Position numbers and translations under genes: made by a program
NCBI RefSeq assembly: GCF_000831645.3
Contig: NZ_CP012559.1
Span: forward strand, 62,001 to 126,000
From: Companilactobacillus heilongjiangensis
GTDB lineage: Bacteria; Bacillota; Bacilli; Lactobacillales; Lactobacillaceae
Length of the DNA: 64,000 bases
Direction: 5' to 3'
Shown here: one piece after another, positions 52,336-61,925 of the stretch
Layout of the letters: each line of letters opens with the position of its first letter
Position numbering within the stretch: position 1 is the first letter of the stretch
Notes under the pieces: model-generated
What the model saw: only the letters and a program-made list of their open reading frames with translations
What the model was told of the DNA's origin: nothing
Database searches by the model: none

Positions 52336-53562
52336 ATGCAATCATTTATCGAAGAAGAAGAAAAAACTTATGAAGTAGTACCTTTTACATGGCCTAAGGG
52401 TTACAAAGCCGATGGAGTTTACGTAGGATTGCGTAAGAATCCTGAGAAAAAAGATATGGGTTGGCTTTATTCAGAAGTTCCTGCTCAAGCTGCTGGAACT
52501 TATACGACCAACCAATTCCAAGCTGCTCCCACAAAATTAACTAAACAGACAATTAATAAAGAACATCTTTTACAAGGTATTGTGATGAACACTGCCAATG
52601 CTAATTCCGTAACTGGTAAGCAAGGCATGATTGATGCGTTACAAATGCAAGCTTGGGCAGCCGAAAAAATGGCTGTTGACAGTGATTTAGTTGGGGTCGC
52701 CTCAACCGGAGTTATCGGTGAACCATTGCCAATGAATTTGATTAAAAAAGGTGTCGATAAATTACAGCTGTTGGATAATTTCTACGTAACTGAAGCTGTT
52801 CTGACGACCGATAAACATACTAAGACTATCTCAACTCAAATCGAGTTAGACGGTCAGACAGTAACTATTAGTGGCTTTTGTAAGGGTTCAGGGATGATTC
52901 ATCCAAAGATGGCAACAATGCTTGGGTTTGTCGTTACTGATGCCAAGATTGCTGATGGAGCTTTGCAGGGAATGTTGAGCCAAGAAGTTGATTCAACTTT
53001 TAACCAGATTACCGTTGACGGCGATACTTCTACTAATGACATGGTTGTAACGATGGCCAATGGTCTAGCTGGAAATGAACCGATTGAAAATGACGATAGT
53101 GCTAATGCACAGACTTTTCTAAATGCTTATAACGCCGTTTTAACACAATTGGCTCAGGACATTGCAGCTGATGGTGAGGGCTCAACAAAATTGGTCGAAG
53201 TTAACGTTGAAAATGCGGCTAACCACGCTGATGCACAGAAGGTTGCTAAAGCAGTTGTCGGTTCTAACTTAGTCAAAGCAGCAATTTTTGGTGAAGATGC
53301 CAACTGGGGTCGGATTATCGCAGCTATTGGACAGACGAATGCTCAAGTCGATGTCGATCACACGTCAGTTTGGTTGAACGATTTACCACTCGTTACTGAC
53401 AGTCACAGTGCTGATTTTGACGAAGCAGTTATGAAACAGACTTTATCCGAAAATAAGATTACGATTTTGGTTGATCTTCATTCCGGAAATGCGACTGGTC
53501 AGGCCTGGGGCTGTGATTTAACTTACAATTACGTCCGAATCAACGCCACATACAGAAGCTAA
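52336..53562 (+). CDS. argJ: Bifunctional glutamate N-acetyltransferase / ornithine acetyltransferase
   Basis: 408 aa, 17 bp after argC with AGGAGG. Self-cleaving Thr in GMIHPKMATMLGFVVTD, oxyanion region VASTGVIGE and C-terminal GCDLTYNYVRINATYRS. Recycles the acetyl group between acetylornithine and glutamate. No argA is needed. Confidence 0.95.
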   Translation: MQSFIEEEEKTYEVVPFTWPKGYKADGVYVGLRKNPEKKDMGWLYSEVPAQAAGTYTTNQFQAAPTKLTKQTINKEHLLQGIVMNTANANSVTGKQGMIDALQMQAWAAEKMAVDSDLVGVASTGVIGEPLPMNLIKKGVDKLQLLDNFYVTEAVLTTDKHTKTISTQIELDGQTVTISGFCKGSGMIHPKMATMLGFVVTDAKIADGALQGMLSQEVDSTFNQITVDGDTSTNDMVVTMANGLAGNEPIENDDSANAQTFLNAYNAVLTQLAQDIAADGEGSTKLVEVNVENAANHADAQKVAKAVVGSNLVKAAIFGEDANWGRIIAAIGQTNAQVDVDHTSVWLNDLPLVTDSHSADFDEAVMKQTLSENKITILVDLHSGNATGQAWGCDLTYNYVRINATYRS

Positions 53563-53589
53563 TTAAAAAATACGTATGAGGTGAAGATT

Positions 53590-54333
53590 ATGAAGGAAAC
53601 GATTGTTGTAAAAATAGGTGGCAATGCGAGCGACCAGTTACCAACGACTTTCTTTAAGCAACTGGAAACCTGGTGGCTCGAAGGTAAACAAATCTTGATT
53701 ATCCATGGTGGCGGTCCACAAATATCGCAATGGAGCGAGAAATTACAGTTGCCTGTGAAGAAAATTAACGGTATCAGGGTAACGAATAACGAAACTTTGA
53801 ACGTTACCAAGGCGGTTCTATTAGGCTTAGTTCAACCAAAACTTTGTCAATTTATCGGTAATGCTGGTTTGCCCGTTATCGGCTTAAATGCCAGTGATAA
53901 TCACTTGTTAGAAGGCAAGTATTTAAATCAAGCTGAATATGGCGAAGTTGGTCAGGTTACTAAAATTAATAAAAAATGGTTGCAAGAAGAATTACAGAAT
54001 CAGATTGGAATTTTGGCACCATTAGCCCAGACCCATGAAGGCCAGTGGTTGAACGTCAATGCGGATATGGCTGCTGCGACAATTGCCATTCAGTTGCACG
54101 CTGAATCGTTAGTTTTGTTGACAGATGTGCCAGGAGTTTTAAATTCTGGTAAAGTCGTTCCCAAATTAACGGAAACAGTGGCTGATGATTTATTCCAACA
54201 ACACATTATCAAATCAGGGATGATGCCCAAAATTAAGGCTTCATTCAATGCTTTGAGAAATGGCGTTAACCAAACTTTTATCACCAATGATTTAGGACGA
54301 CCGGGAACACAGTTCCAATACGTCGAAAAATAA
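53590..54333 (+). CDS. argB: Acetylglutamate kinase
   Basis: 247 aa; ATG 53590, preceded by GAGGTGA. Amino-acid kinase fold: VVKIGGNASDQL, IIHGGGPQIS, LNVNADMAAATIAI, VLLTDVPGVLNSG. Second step of arginine synthesis. At 247 aa it lacks the N-terminal helix found in arginine-inhibited hexameric enzymes. Confidence 0.94.
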   Translation: MKETIVVKIGGNASDQLPTTFFKQLETWWLEGKQILIIHGGGPQISQWSEKLQLPVKKINGIRVTNNETLNVTKAVLLGLVQPKLCQFIGNAGLPVIGLNASDNHLLEGKYLNQAEYGEVGQVTKINKKWLQEELQNQIGILAPLAQTHEGQWLNVNADMAAATIAIQLHAESLVLLTDVPGVLNSGKVVPKLTETVADDLFQQHIIKSGMMPKIKASFNALRNGVNQTFITNDLGRPGTQFQYVEK

Positions 54334-54352
54334 AAATTTCTGGAGGTTCATT

Positions 54353-55483
54353 ATGGAACATGTATTCCCAACGTACGCGCGTTTCCCATTTGATTTAGTT
54401 AAAGGTGAGGATGTCTATTTAACCGACAATCATGATAAAACTTATTTGGATTTCACTAGCGGTATTGGTGTCTGTAGTTTTGGTTACAGCAATGAAATTA
54501 TTCAAAGTAACGTTCAAAATCAATTAGGTAAAATTTGGCATATTTCTAACTTGTATGAAAGTCAGATTCAAGACGATGTTGCCGCAATGTTGTGTGACGA
54601 TGATCAGTTAGCTTTCTTCTGTAATTCAGGTACTGAAGCTAACGAAGCTGCGTTCAAGTTGGCTCGTAAATATAATGGTAAAACAGCAGTTCTAGCATTC
54701 AACAACGGGTTCCATGGTCGGAGTTATGGTTCGATGTCATTGACCGGTAATCCAGATATTCAAAAAGGCTTTGGTCCATTAGTTCCAGATGTAGAATTTG
54801 CGGACTATAACGATAACGAAGCGCTTGAATTGATTGACTCGCATTTAGCAGCGGTAATTCTTGAAGTAATTCAAGGTGAGGGCGGCGTTTATGTAGCTGA
54901 CCAGAAGTGGTTGACCGATATTCAACAAGCTTGCCATGATAACGGCGTTTTACTGATTATTGATGAAGTTCAAAGTGGAATTGGCAGAACGGGTAAGAAA
55001 TTTGCCTTTGAAAACTTTGGGTTGAAACCTGATATCATCACTTTGGCAAAAGCGTTAGGTAACGGTATTCCGATTGGCGCGATGATTGGTAAAAAGGAAA
55101 TGATCGGAGCCTTTGGCCCTGGGTCACATGGAACAACTTTTGGCGGTAATAAGTTAGCTATGGCATCTGCTCAAGGCGTTTTACAACAATTAACACCAGA
55201 ATTTTTGGCAGAGGTTCAAGCTAAGTCAGCTAAAGTCTGGCAAAAACTAGAGACAGAAATTCTACCATTATTATCTGTGACCGAGGTAACTGGAATGGGT
55301 CTAATGATTGGGATTCATTTGGATACGACATTAGATGTCAATGAAGTGATAACAAAACTGCAGGATAAAGGTTTACTGACATTGTCAGCTAAGCACAATA
55401 CTTTGCGTTTGTTGCCACCATTGATTATGGATGATGATAAATTAAATGAAGGTTTAGATATTATCAAAGAAATTTTACAGTAA
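54353..55483 (+). CDS. argD: Acetylornithine aminotransferase
   Basis: 376 aa class III PLP aminotransferase: DFTSGIGVCSFGY, FFCNSGTEANEAAFKLARKY, LLIIDEVQSGIGRTGK and the PLP Lys in PDIITLAKALGNGIPIGAMI. Fourth step of arginine synthesis. The operon stops here: argF (ornithine carbamoyltransferase) is not in the window. Confidence 0.95.
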   Translation: MEHVFPTYARFPFDLVKGEDVYLTDNHDKTYLDFTSGIGVCSFGYSNEIIQSNVQNQLGKIWHISNLYESQIQDDVAAMLCDDDQLAFFCNSGTEANEAAFKLARKYNGKTAVLAFNNGFHGRSYGSMSLTGNPDIQKGFGPLVPDVEFADYNDNEALELIDSHLAAVILEVIQGEGGVYVADQKWLTDIQQACHDNGVLLIIDEVQSGIGRTGKKFAFENFGLKPDIITLAKALGNGIPIGAMIGKKEMIGAFGPGSHGTTFGGNKLAMASAQGVLQQLTPEFLAEVQAKSAKVWQKLETEILPLLSVTEVTGMGLMIGIHLDTTLDVNEVITKLQDKGLLTLSAKHNTLRLLPPLIMDDDKLNEGLDIIKEILQ

Positions 55484-55571
55484 TAAAAAAGGTAAGATAT
55501 TTGAGATGATAGTAAAGTATCATTTAAAAGTTTTCACAGTATAAAGATTGCCGAAAATTCACATAAAACAA

Positions 55572-55643
55572 AAATAGACTATGAATCCTAATTAATATCG
55601 GAGTGATTAACTCTGATTGTAGAATTCATAGTCTATTTTTTTA
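55572..55643. terminator. Long bidirectional terminator after argD
   Basis: ATAGACTATGAATCC pairs with GAATTCATAGTCTAT; imperfect inner pairing, T7 on the + strand and A/T runs for the convergent gene. The 55484-55571 stretch has nothing recognisable. Confidence 0.75.
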
Positions 55644-55645
55644 AA

Positions 55646-56227
55646 TCAAATTGTCTGGTCATTGTTACGCGTAATCCACATAATAACTGATAAAAAGGCA
55701 ACATCAAACATGACAACCCAAGTCATCATTGGAGGGTAAATTGTTAAAGTTATGATTAGACCAATAAACTTTAGCAGTAAATTCAAGATCATGACCCAAT
55801 TTGGTGTCGTAAATAATAATCCAAAGTGAAGGTGTCTATTGGCATGGTTGAGCGCCTGTGAGATGGCTATATTACTGAAAGTAACCAGAATTACATTGAT
55901 TCCATATAATGCTTGGGCAACGGAATTGTTGAAATGTGAAGCCATAATGCTGGTTGTGTATGGAAAAAATGATGTGAAGAATAGCATTACTAACGAGAGT
56001 ATGACAATCGAACTATTAATTTTTTTAACCTCTTGCCAACCGTTATGGTGTGACAACCACATTAATCCAATCCAGAAAAATGAAGTAGTATATGCGAAAT
56101 AATTTTCTCGGAGTGCAAAAATTCCTGCCCAAGTTACTTGTGTGGGCTTATCCAGTTCCAATACTAATATGGTAATGACGATAGCTAATACAGCATCTGT
56201 GAATGCAACAAGTCTTTCTTTGCTCAT
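55646..56227 (-). CDS. TMEM175/DUF1211-family potassium channel
   Basis: 193 aa from ATG 56227 (AAGGGGG upstream). The family signature RLVAFTDAVLAIVITILVLE opens helix 1 (R-x-x-x-F-T/S-D-A-V). Six membrane helices follow. Bacterial members form tetrameric K+-selective channels without a TVGYG filter. Confidence 0.85.
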   Translation of the reverse strand: MSKERLVAFTDAVLAIVITILVLELDKPTQVTWAGIFALRENYFAYTTSFFWIGLMWLSHHNGWQEVKKINSSIVILSLVMLFFTSFFPYTTSIMASHFNNSVAQALYGINVILVTFSNIAISQALNHANRHLHFGLLFTTPNWVMILNLLLKFIGLIITLTIYPPMMTWVVMFDVAFLSVIMWITRNNDQTI

Positions 56228-56347
56228 AAGTTTTGTTCCCCCTTGCGTAAGAGTATAAAAAAAGATATCGCCCCAGTCAAAAGGACGGTATCTAAGCATC
56301 AGTTATGGATTTGGTGAGATTTGATAACCAATTGAATTTTTTAATAT

Positions 56348-57286
56348 TTATTTGTCGTAGCTTGCTAATGAATCAAAAATGAATTTAACAAATGCTTCAC
56401 GGTCAACATCTTCAAGAACTTTGATACTGTTCTTTTGTGGAGCATCTGTACGACGGTCGGGATATGTCATACCACGATATTGGTCGTTAGTTAGGCAAAC
56501 ATCCATTGAATAGTTTGTGCTCTTAGTGAATAATTCTGGAGCAATCAAACTGATAACGGCACAGGCATCGTGAATTGGAATCTTTGTCATACCTTTAGCT
56601 AATTCAGCTGAAGCGTAGAAATCCAAGATGGAGCTGGCCATTTTACCAACGCGACCGAGATCTTTAATCTTACCGATTTCGTCCATTGTTAGATAAGCCT
56701 TGTTTTCGGTTAAGTTTAGACCTGATAAAGTAATTGGCAATCCTGAGTTGAAGACGATATCCATAGCTTCTGGGTCAACGTAAGCGTTGAATTCGGCAGC
56801 TAGAGTGATGTTACCTTGAAGAGTTGAGCCACCCATAATATAGATGTGTTCGATATTTTTCTTAACGTCTGGGAAAGTCTTCAATAGAAGGGCAACGTTT
56901 GATAATGGAGCAGTGGCAACCAAGTTGACCTTTTCGTCACTCTTAGAAATGCGGTCGTACATGTATGTTACGGCGTTGTCGCTTGTCAAAGGATAGTCAA
57001 GACTGTTTTCGGGAAAGTCATAACCTTCCATACCAGTTTTACCGTGGATTTCACCAGCAGTTTCAATTGGTTTTACTAGTGGGGATGCTTGACCAGATGC
57101 AAGTTCTGCCTTTGAGCCTAAAAATGTTAGTAGCTTCTTAGCATTTTGTGTAACATATTCAAGTTTAACGTTACCACCAACGGTAGTAACACCCATCAAA
57201 TCAGCTTTTTCGGGATGTGCAAGTAAAACTGTTAGAGCAATCGCATCATCAATACCAGGATCACAGTCCATAATTACTTTTGTCAT
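56348..57286 (-). CDS. Inosine-uridine nucleoside N-ribohydrolase
   Basis: 312 aa. Ca2+ site MDCDPGIDDAIALTVL, substrate loops VGVTTVGGN-type (MGVTTVGGNVKLEYV), IYIMGGSTLQGNITLAAEFN, and metal Asp in PIHDACAVISL. Splits nucleosides into base and ribose. It follows a MarR gene by 12 bp on the same strand and is probably controlled by it. Confidence 0.92.
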   Translation of the reverse strand: MTKVIMDCDPGIDDAIALTVLLAHPEKADLMGVTTVGGNVKLEYVTQNAKKLLTFLGSKAELASGQASPLVKPIETAGEIHGKTGMEGYDFPENSLDYPLTSDNAVTYMYDRISKSDEKVNLVATAPLSNVALLLKTFPDVKKNIEHIYIMGGSTLQGNITLAAEFNAYVDPEAMDIVFNSGLPITLSGLNLTENKAYLTMDEIGKIKDLGRVGKMASSILDFYASAELAKGMTKIPIHDACAVISLIAPELFTKSTNYSMDVCLTNDQYRGMTYPDRRTDAPQKNSIKVLEDVDREAFVKFIFDSLASYDK

Positions 57287-57298
57287 TAAATCCTTACC

Positions 57299-57721
57299 TC
57301 ACTTTTTTAATTTTAAGGGAATCTTTTTGAGAGCGCGAACAAAACTATGCCGTTCTAATGTACCTAAAGTCGAGAGAATTTTCTGATCATTATCGGTCAT
57401 AAATTTATCGATAGCATCTTGCATCTCTTTAGACTTGTCAGACAAAACGATACGTTTCAAACGCGAGTCACTTTTAACGCTACGTCGAATAATTAATTCA
57501 TCTTTTTCCATAGTCTTCAAAATATTAGTCGCAGTAGAGCGGCGAATATTGAATTCTCTCTCAATATCTTTTTGATAAATCTCGACATTATGGTGGTCAG
57601 CCAAGTAATGAATAATCTGTACCTGAGTACCAGTCAGTCCATATTTAGCCGCAAAAGTATTGATACCACGGGAAATTTCATTCGATGCAACCTTAATCAA
57701 ATGAGCCACGTCACTCGTCAT
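57299..57721 (-). CDS. MarR-family transcriptional regulator
   Basis: 140 aa; HTH at about 40-100 (IYQKDIEREFNIRRSTATNI, wing RRSVKSDSRLKRIVL). Co-transcribed with the nucleoside hydrolase. GGAGGATC upstream of the ATG. Confidence 0.9.
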   Translation of the reverse strand: MTSDVAHLIKVASNEISRGINTFAAKYGLTGTQVQIIHYLADHHNVEIYQKDIEREFNIRRSTATNILKTMEKDELIIRRSVKSDSRLKRIVLSDKSKEMQDAIDKFMTDNDQKILSTLGTLERHSFVRALKKIPLKLKK

Positions 57722-57828
57722 AAAAGATCCTCCTTAGAGCATTGTATTACTCAATAATTATAACATCATGTATTTGTTCTATCTTTAATGATTGTAAAAT
57801 TATTCACAACTTTTTATTGTAGAAGGAT

Positions 57829-58008
57829 GCCGCCTCCGGGCGTCAGTAATGTAGCCTGCGGTGAGACCGGTGCGAGCCAAGGTCTCGCGCCTCGATTTTG
57901 AGCTTTGCAAAGTACGCAAATCTCAAAATACGTCAGTTGTGTAATAGCGGAAAATCACCGCTATAACGCAACTTTCACTGCGGTCTACATTACTGACACC
58001 CGGAGGCT
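57829..58008 (-). repeat. Palindromic element PE, full copy
   Basis: Arms CGTCAGTAATGTAGCC and GTCTACATTACTGAC within GCCTCCGGG/CCCGGAGGC. Hairpin 1 is GTGTAATAGCGG...CCGCTATAACGCAAC; hairpin 2 TTTTGAGCTTTGC AAAGTAC GCAAATCTCAAAA; hairpin 3 GGTGCGAGCC AAG GTCTCGCGCC. Confidence 0.88.
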
Positions 58009-58267
58009 AGAGGTTTTCTGGATGTTTAGGAAACCCTTAAATCTATAACTCATTTATCAAATAGTTTGAATAGAATTGTCTTAAAGTGATCAACAGAACA
58101 AATTATTAATAGTCTGATAATTTAGTATTAATACGTAATATTATTTAGTTCTGATTTTTGTACTTTTTTGAGTTCCACCAAGGTACAAGATGGAGGAAGA
58201 TACCTAATAATTCAGTATTATTTATGTATCCAAAATGAGAAATACAAAACATTTTACCAATACATTA

Positions 58268-58446
58268 GCCTGAGGATGACAGTGATTTTTGCCTGCTGTG
58301 GAGGTGGCGTTACGGCTTTAGCCGTTACACCACAGGGCGAATTTGGAGACTTGCCGAACTGTGGCAAGGCTTCAAATCGAGGTGTGAGACCTTGGCTCAC
58401 GCCGGTCCTCATAGCGGCAAAAAATCACTGTCATCCTCAGGCGGCC
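58268..58446 (+). repeat. Palindromic element PE, full copy
   Basis: Arms GGATGACAGTGATTTTTGCC and GGCAAAAAATCACTGTCATC. Hairpin 2: GACTTGCCGAACTGTGGCAAGGCTTC split as stem GACTTGCC/GGCAAGGCTTC; hairpin 3 GGTGTGAGACC TTG GCTCACGCC. The rest of the 58009-58562 gap holds no gene; an apparent 98-codon frame here is the repeat itself. Confidence 0.87.
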
Positions 58447-58562
58447 CCCCAACCAGATTTATAATTTTTAGTTCTTTCTAAATCCCTCGAGAAACATTCT
58501 TTGTATTAATTTCAAAACTCACCTATATTGGACTGTAGAAACTAATACAGGGGGAAAAGTAA

Positions 58563-59207
58563 ATGGCTAAAGTTTTAATTTTAGGTGCTAACGGGAAAAT
58601 TGCTCGTTTGGCTGAACATATTTTTGTTGATACAACTGATGCAGATTTAAGATTATATTTGAGAAATGCTGGACGTTTAAAGGATTTCGCTGATTCACAC
58701 AAATTGGTTGAAACCGTTGAGGGTGACGCTACTGATGTTGCCGCATTGAGCGAATCAATGTCAGACGTTGATATGGTTTACGCAAACTTAGCTGGTGGCA
58801 ATATTGAAGATGAAGCTAAGGCTGTTGTTGAAGCTATGCATGCCGAAAAGAAGACACGTCTAGTCTGGATTTCTACTTTGGGTATTTATGATGAAGTACC
58901 TGGTAAATTCGGTGAATGGAACAACAAGACTTTGGGTAACTACATCACTACATACGCTGCTGCAGCTAAAGTTATTGAAGATTCAGATCTTGACTACACA
59001 ATCATTCGTCCAGCTTGGTTGACTGACAAGCCAGAAGTTGATTATGAAGTGACACAAAAGGGTGAAGCCTTCAAAGGAACTGAAGTTTCAAGAAGATCAA
59101 TCGCTCAAGTTGTTGTCGATATTTTCCAAGATCCTGACAAGTTTAAACGCGAGTCAATTGGTGTTAACAAGCCTAATACTGACGGGGATAAGCCTGCTTG
59201 GTATTAA
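58563..59207 (+). CDS. NAD(P)-binding oxidoreductase (atypical SDR)
   Basis: 214 aa single Rossmann domain: VLILGANGKIARLAEHIF (about 4-21), LVWISTLGIYDE and DYTIIRPAWLTDKP. It belongs to the NAD(P)H-binding group (PF13460) often annotated as NAD-dependent epimerase or oxidoreductase. Substrate unknown. AGGGGG precedes the ATG. Confidence 0.88.
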   Translation: MAKVLILGANGKIARLAEHIFVDTTDADLRLYLRNAGRLKDFADSHKLVETVEGDATDVAALSESMSDVDMVYANLAGGNIEDEAKAVVEAMHAEKKTRLVWISTLGIYDEVPGKFGEWNNKTLGNYITTYAAAAKVIEDSDLDYTIIRPAWLTDKPEVDYEVTQKGEAFKGTEVSRRSIAQVVVDIFQDPDKFKRESIGVNKPNTDGDKPAWY

Positions 59208-59213
59208 AGAATC

Positions 59214-59241
59214 AAATGCGTGTAATAGCGCATTTTTTTTG
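59214..59241 (+). terminator. Rho-independent terminator
   Basis: AAATGCG TGTAATA GCGCATTT and T run. Confidence 0.75.
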
Positions 59242-59308
59242 TGGCTGAAATTACGTAAAAATGCTATGGTGGTTTTGTAATCGTTTGCAAGTCAAAGGAG
59301 AAAAATAA

Positions 59309-60238
59309 ATGGTTAAACGTTTAATTAGTGCCAATTCAAGTGAGATGTTGGCAATGAATGGTGCAGAATTGAAACAAAGTATCAAGGCCAGTGAAGGTCG
59401 TGTCGTTTTGAGTGAAAATGTTGTCGTACATGAACCTTTGGATGGCATTACAACTTCAGAAATTGCGGCTGCTTTTGGTGCAGATCTGATTTTATTGAAT
59501 GCTTTGGATGTGTTGAATCCACTAATTTTGGGACTTTATGACGGAGAAGAAACTATGGCTACGGCTAAAGCACATCATGATGGGGAGTCAATCCACCGTT
59601 TGCAAAAGTTAGTTGGTCGTCCAATTGGTGTTAATTTGGAGCCAGTTGATCCTAACGCCAAAATGGCTGAAGACCGCTTGGTTATTCCTGAAGGACGTAT
59701 GGCTAGTGAGAAAACTTTAAAAGAAGTCGAAAAACTCGGCTTTAATTTCGTAGTTTTAACTGGTAATCCCGGAACTGGGGTAACTAATAAACAAATCGCT
59801 GCTAATATCAAAGTGGCTAAAAAAGTGTTCTCTGGTTTAGTAATCGCCGGAAAAATGCACGGTGCTGGGGTTGACGAAGCTGTTGTCAGTCCTGAATCAG
59901 TTGAAGCATTCTTGGATGCTGGAGCTGACGTTATTTTGGTTCCAGCTGTTGGAACGGTTCCCGGTTTTGACGATGCTGAGTTGAAAGAAATTGTTAAATT
60001 GGCTCACAGTCGTGGAGCTTTGGTCATGAGTACAATTGGAACTAGTCAAGAAGGGTCCGGTAGCAGCTTTATTCAAAATATTGCCATTCGTAATAAAATT
60101 GCAGGTGTTGATATTCAACATATCGGAGATGCCGCGTGGGGAATTCAATCACCAATCGAAAATATTTATGCATTGAGTAAAACTATTCGTGGCGAAAGAC
60201 ATGCAATTGCTAGAATGGCTCGTTCAATCAATAGGTAA
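59309..60238 (+). CDS. TIM-barrel protein of unknown function (PEP-mutase-like, DUF7916 type)
   Basis: 309 aa; ATG with AAAGGAG. Repeating beta-alpha units with IGVNLEPVDPN, FVVLTGNPGTGVTNKQI, GLVIAGKMHGAGVDE and GADVILVPAVGTVPGFDDAE suggest a phosphate-binding TIM barrel of the PEP-mutase/isocitrate-lyase type. The ending SGSSFIQNIAIRNKIAGVDI and DAAWGIQSPIENIYAL is family-specific. I do not know its reaction. It stands alone between two terminators. Confidence 0.65.
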   Translation: MVKRLISANSSEMLAMNGAELKQSIKASEGRVVLSENVVVHEPLDGITTSEIAAAFGADLILLNALDVLNPLILGLYDGEETMATAKAHHDGESIHRLQKLVGRPIGVNLEPVDPNAKMAEDRLVIPEGRMASEKTLKEVEKLGFNFVVLTGNPGTGVTNKQIAANIKVAKKVFSGLVIAGKMHGAGVDEAVVSPESVEAFLDAGADVILVPAVGTVPGFDDAELKEIVKLAHSRGALVMSTIGTSQEGSGSSFIQNIAIRNKIAGVDIQHIGDAAWGIQSPIENIYALSKTIRGERHAIARMARSINR

Positions 60239-60240
60239 TA

Positions 60241-60279
60241 AAAAAATCAGACAATCCTTATTGGGAGAGTCTTTTTTTG
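60241..60279 (+). terminator. Rho-independent terminator, weak stem
   Basis: AGACAATCC pairs imperfectly with GGGAGAGTCT, then T7. The following 60280-60527 shows no gene or repeat. Confidence 0.6.
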
Positions 60280-60527
60280 ATAATGGACTTAATTTATAAA
60301 TATATTTAGATTTAATACATGTTAAAAGTGCGTTGTCTGTTTTTCGTACCAATTGAAGTTTTGGAAACGCTAAAGATGAATTAACGTAAATTAATCTATA
60401 AAAATATCAATTTTACCAATAACTCATTTAGCTAAAACGCTGGTAATGGTCCATTTTATATACAAAAAATACATAATCGTTTGATAATTTCGTTTTCAGA
60501 AAGTAATTATCAAGTGAGGTAAGATGA

Positions 60528-61391
60528 GTGAAATTATATGTTGAAGCGGGTCAGGCTTTTAAAATAGGCCAACTAACCGATATTCACATGGGAGAATATC
60601 CTTTGGAAAGAACCGATGAAAAGATGATTGATCAGTTAAGAAATGTTTTGGAAAATAATCGGTTTGATTTGCTGATGTTAACAGGGGACTTGATTTGGGG
60701 CGAATACAACGAAGATCCGCACAAGAGTTTACAAGTTCTCTTCGATTTATTGAACGAGTTTGAAACGCCAGTAGCCATAACTTATGGGAATCACGATACC
60801 GAAGGACGTTACGGTCGAGCTTATATTCGTTCTTTTGAAAAAGAATTGAGTCATTTGGCTGATAAAACACATATTTTTATGTCTGGCGAACATGAGAATT
60901 ATATGTTGGAAGTTTTAGATAAAGCAACCGGCGAAGTAGTGAATAAAATTTTTGTCTGGGATAGTGGTGCATATTCAAAATGGCCAGAAGTCAGCCTTTA
61001 TGCAGCTATCGATCTTGACCAAATCAACTGGTATGTCGATACATCCAAATCGTATGCTCACAAAACATTTGACCTTGGATTTATGCATACGCCATTACCA
61101 GAGTATGGAAAAGTTGATCCAGAGAGAATAACTGGTATTTTTGGTGAGCCAGTTTGTTCAGCTGACCTCAACTCAGGACTCTTCCATGAAATTCTAAAAC
61201 AAAACAATGTCAAAGCGTTATTTGCGGGTCATGACCACTATAATAATTTCTCGGGTTCATACGCTGGAATCCACTTAAATTATGGGAACGTTACAGGCTA
61301 TAACTGCGGCAGCGACTTAACTAGAGGCGTTACACAGATAGACTTGTATAACGATGGATTACAAAGGAAGAACTTACTTTTCACAGAATAA
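60528..61391 (+). CDS. Calcineurin-like metallophosphoesterase
   Basis: 287 aa; GTG start at 60528 with GTGAGGTA 8 nt upstream. Metal-binding motifs in order: GQLTDIHMG (Asp, His), LLMLTGDLIWGEY (Asp), ITYGNHDTEGR (Asn-His-Asp), MHTPLPEY (His) and FAGHDHYNNFSG (His-x-His). No signal peptide, so cytoplasmic. Close to the YvnB/purple-phosphatase-like group; substrate unknown. Confidence 0.92.
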   Translation: MKLYVEAGQAFKIGQLTDIHMGEYPLERTDEKMIDQLRNVLENNRFDLLMLTGDLIWGEYNEDPHKSLQVLFDLLNEFETPVAITYGNHDTEGRYGRAYIRSFEKELSHLADKTHIFMSGEHENYMLEVLDKATGEVVNKIFVWDSGAYSKWPEVSLYAAIDLDQINWYVDTSKSYAHKTFDLGFMHTPLPEYGKVDPERITGIFGEPVCSADLNSGLFHEILKQNNVKALFAGHDHYNNFSGSYAGIHLNYGNVTGYNCGSDLTRGVTQIDLYNDGLQRKNLLFTE

Positions 61392-61406
61392 AGGGTGTCG
61401 TGTTTT

Positions 61407-61476
61407 GCCGTTTCCAGAGCTGAGAGTATTCATCTGCTGCGCGGCCAAGGAATACTCTCAGCTCTTCCAACTAATT
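61407..61476 (-). repeat. Solo outer stem of PE (core deleted)
   Basis: GCCGTTTCCAGAGCTGAGAG plus TATTCATCTGCTGCGCGG joins straight to CCAAGGAATACTCTCAGCTC and TTCCAAC. Only the outer stem remains. Confidence 0.8.
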
Positions 61477-61566
61477 TGTTTTATTAGGTTAATAATCCAG
61501 ATTATTTGAGCTTAGATTATAACTAGGATTTTGATTAGTAACAGATGCAATGCATAATAATTACCC

Positions 61567-61608
61567 AAAAACTAGCCCTATAAAATAAGAAGGGACTAGT
61601 TTTTTTGT
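61567..61608 (+). terminator. Rho-independent terminator
   Basis: AAAAACTAGCCCT pairs with AGGGACTAGTTTTT, then further T. Confidence 0.85.
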
Positions 61609-61638
61609 TGTCTCGATACCATGTTATGAAAAGCTGAA

Positions 61639-61817
61639 TTAGTCGGAGGTTGCCAGAAAAAAAGAGCCAGCAGTGAAGGTGGCGTTATTGCTTTAGCAAT
61701 TACACCACGGACGTGTTTTGAGACGTGGGTTTCGGCTCAAAACCGAGGTTCGAGACCGCTTTTTGGCTCGGGCCGGTCCTCACAGCAGGCTCATTTTTTC
61801 TGGCAACCGGAGACGGC
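61639..61817 (+). repeat. Palindromic element PE, full copy
   Basis: Arms GGTTGCCAGAAAAAAAGAGCC and GGCTCATTTTTTCTGGCAACC, differing from neighbours but mutually paired. Core keeps GCGTTATTGC TTTA GCAATTACACC and CAAAACCGAGGTTCGAGACC. Confidence 0.88.
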
Positions 61818-61925
61818 AATATAACCAAATTTATTGAAAATAAAAAAATAATTTCAGAAAAGACTTACGAAGAAGGATTTTTTCTGGTATATTAATCCAC
61901 TGTTGCAACAATTTGGAGGTAACTT

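Noticed and set aside
58168-58464. Open frames of 60-140 codons inside PEs, giving similar peptides in several copies (also at 44772, 46244, 50247, 63456)
   Set aside because: They follow the repeat sequence, occur on either strand, lack ribosome sites and share only what the palindrome imposes.
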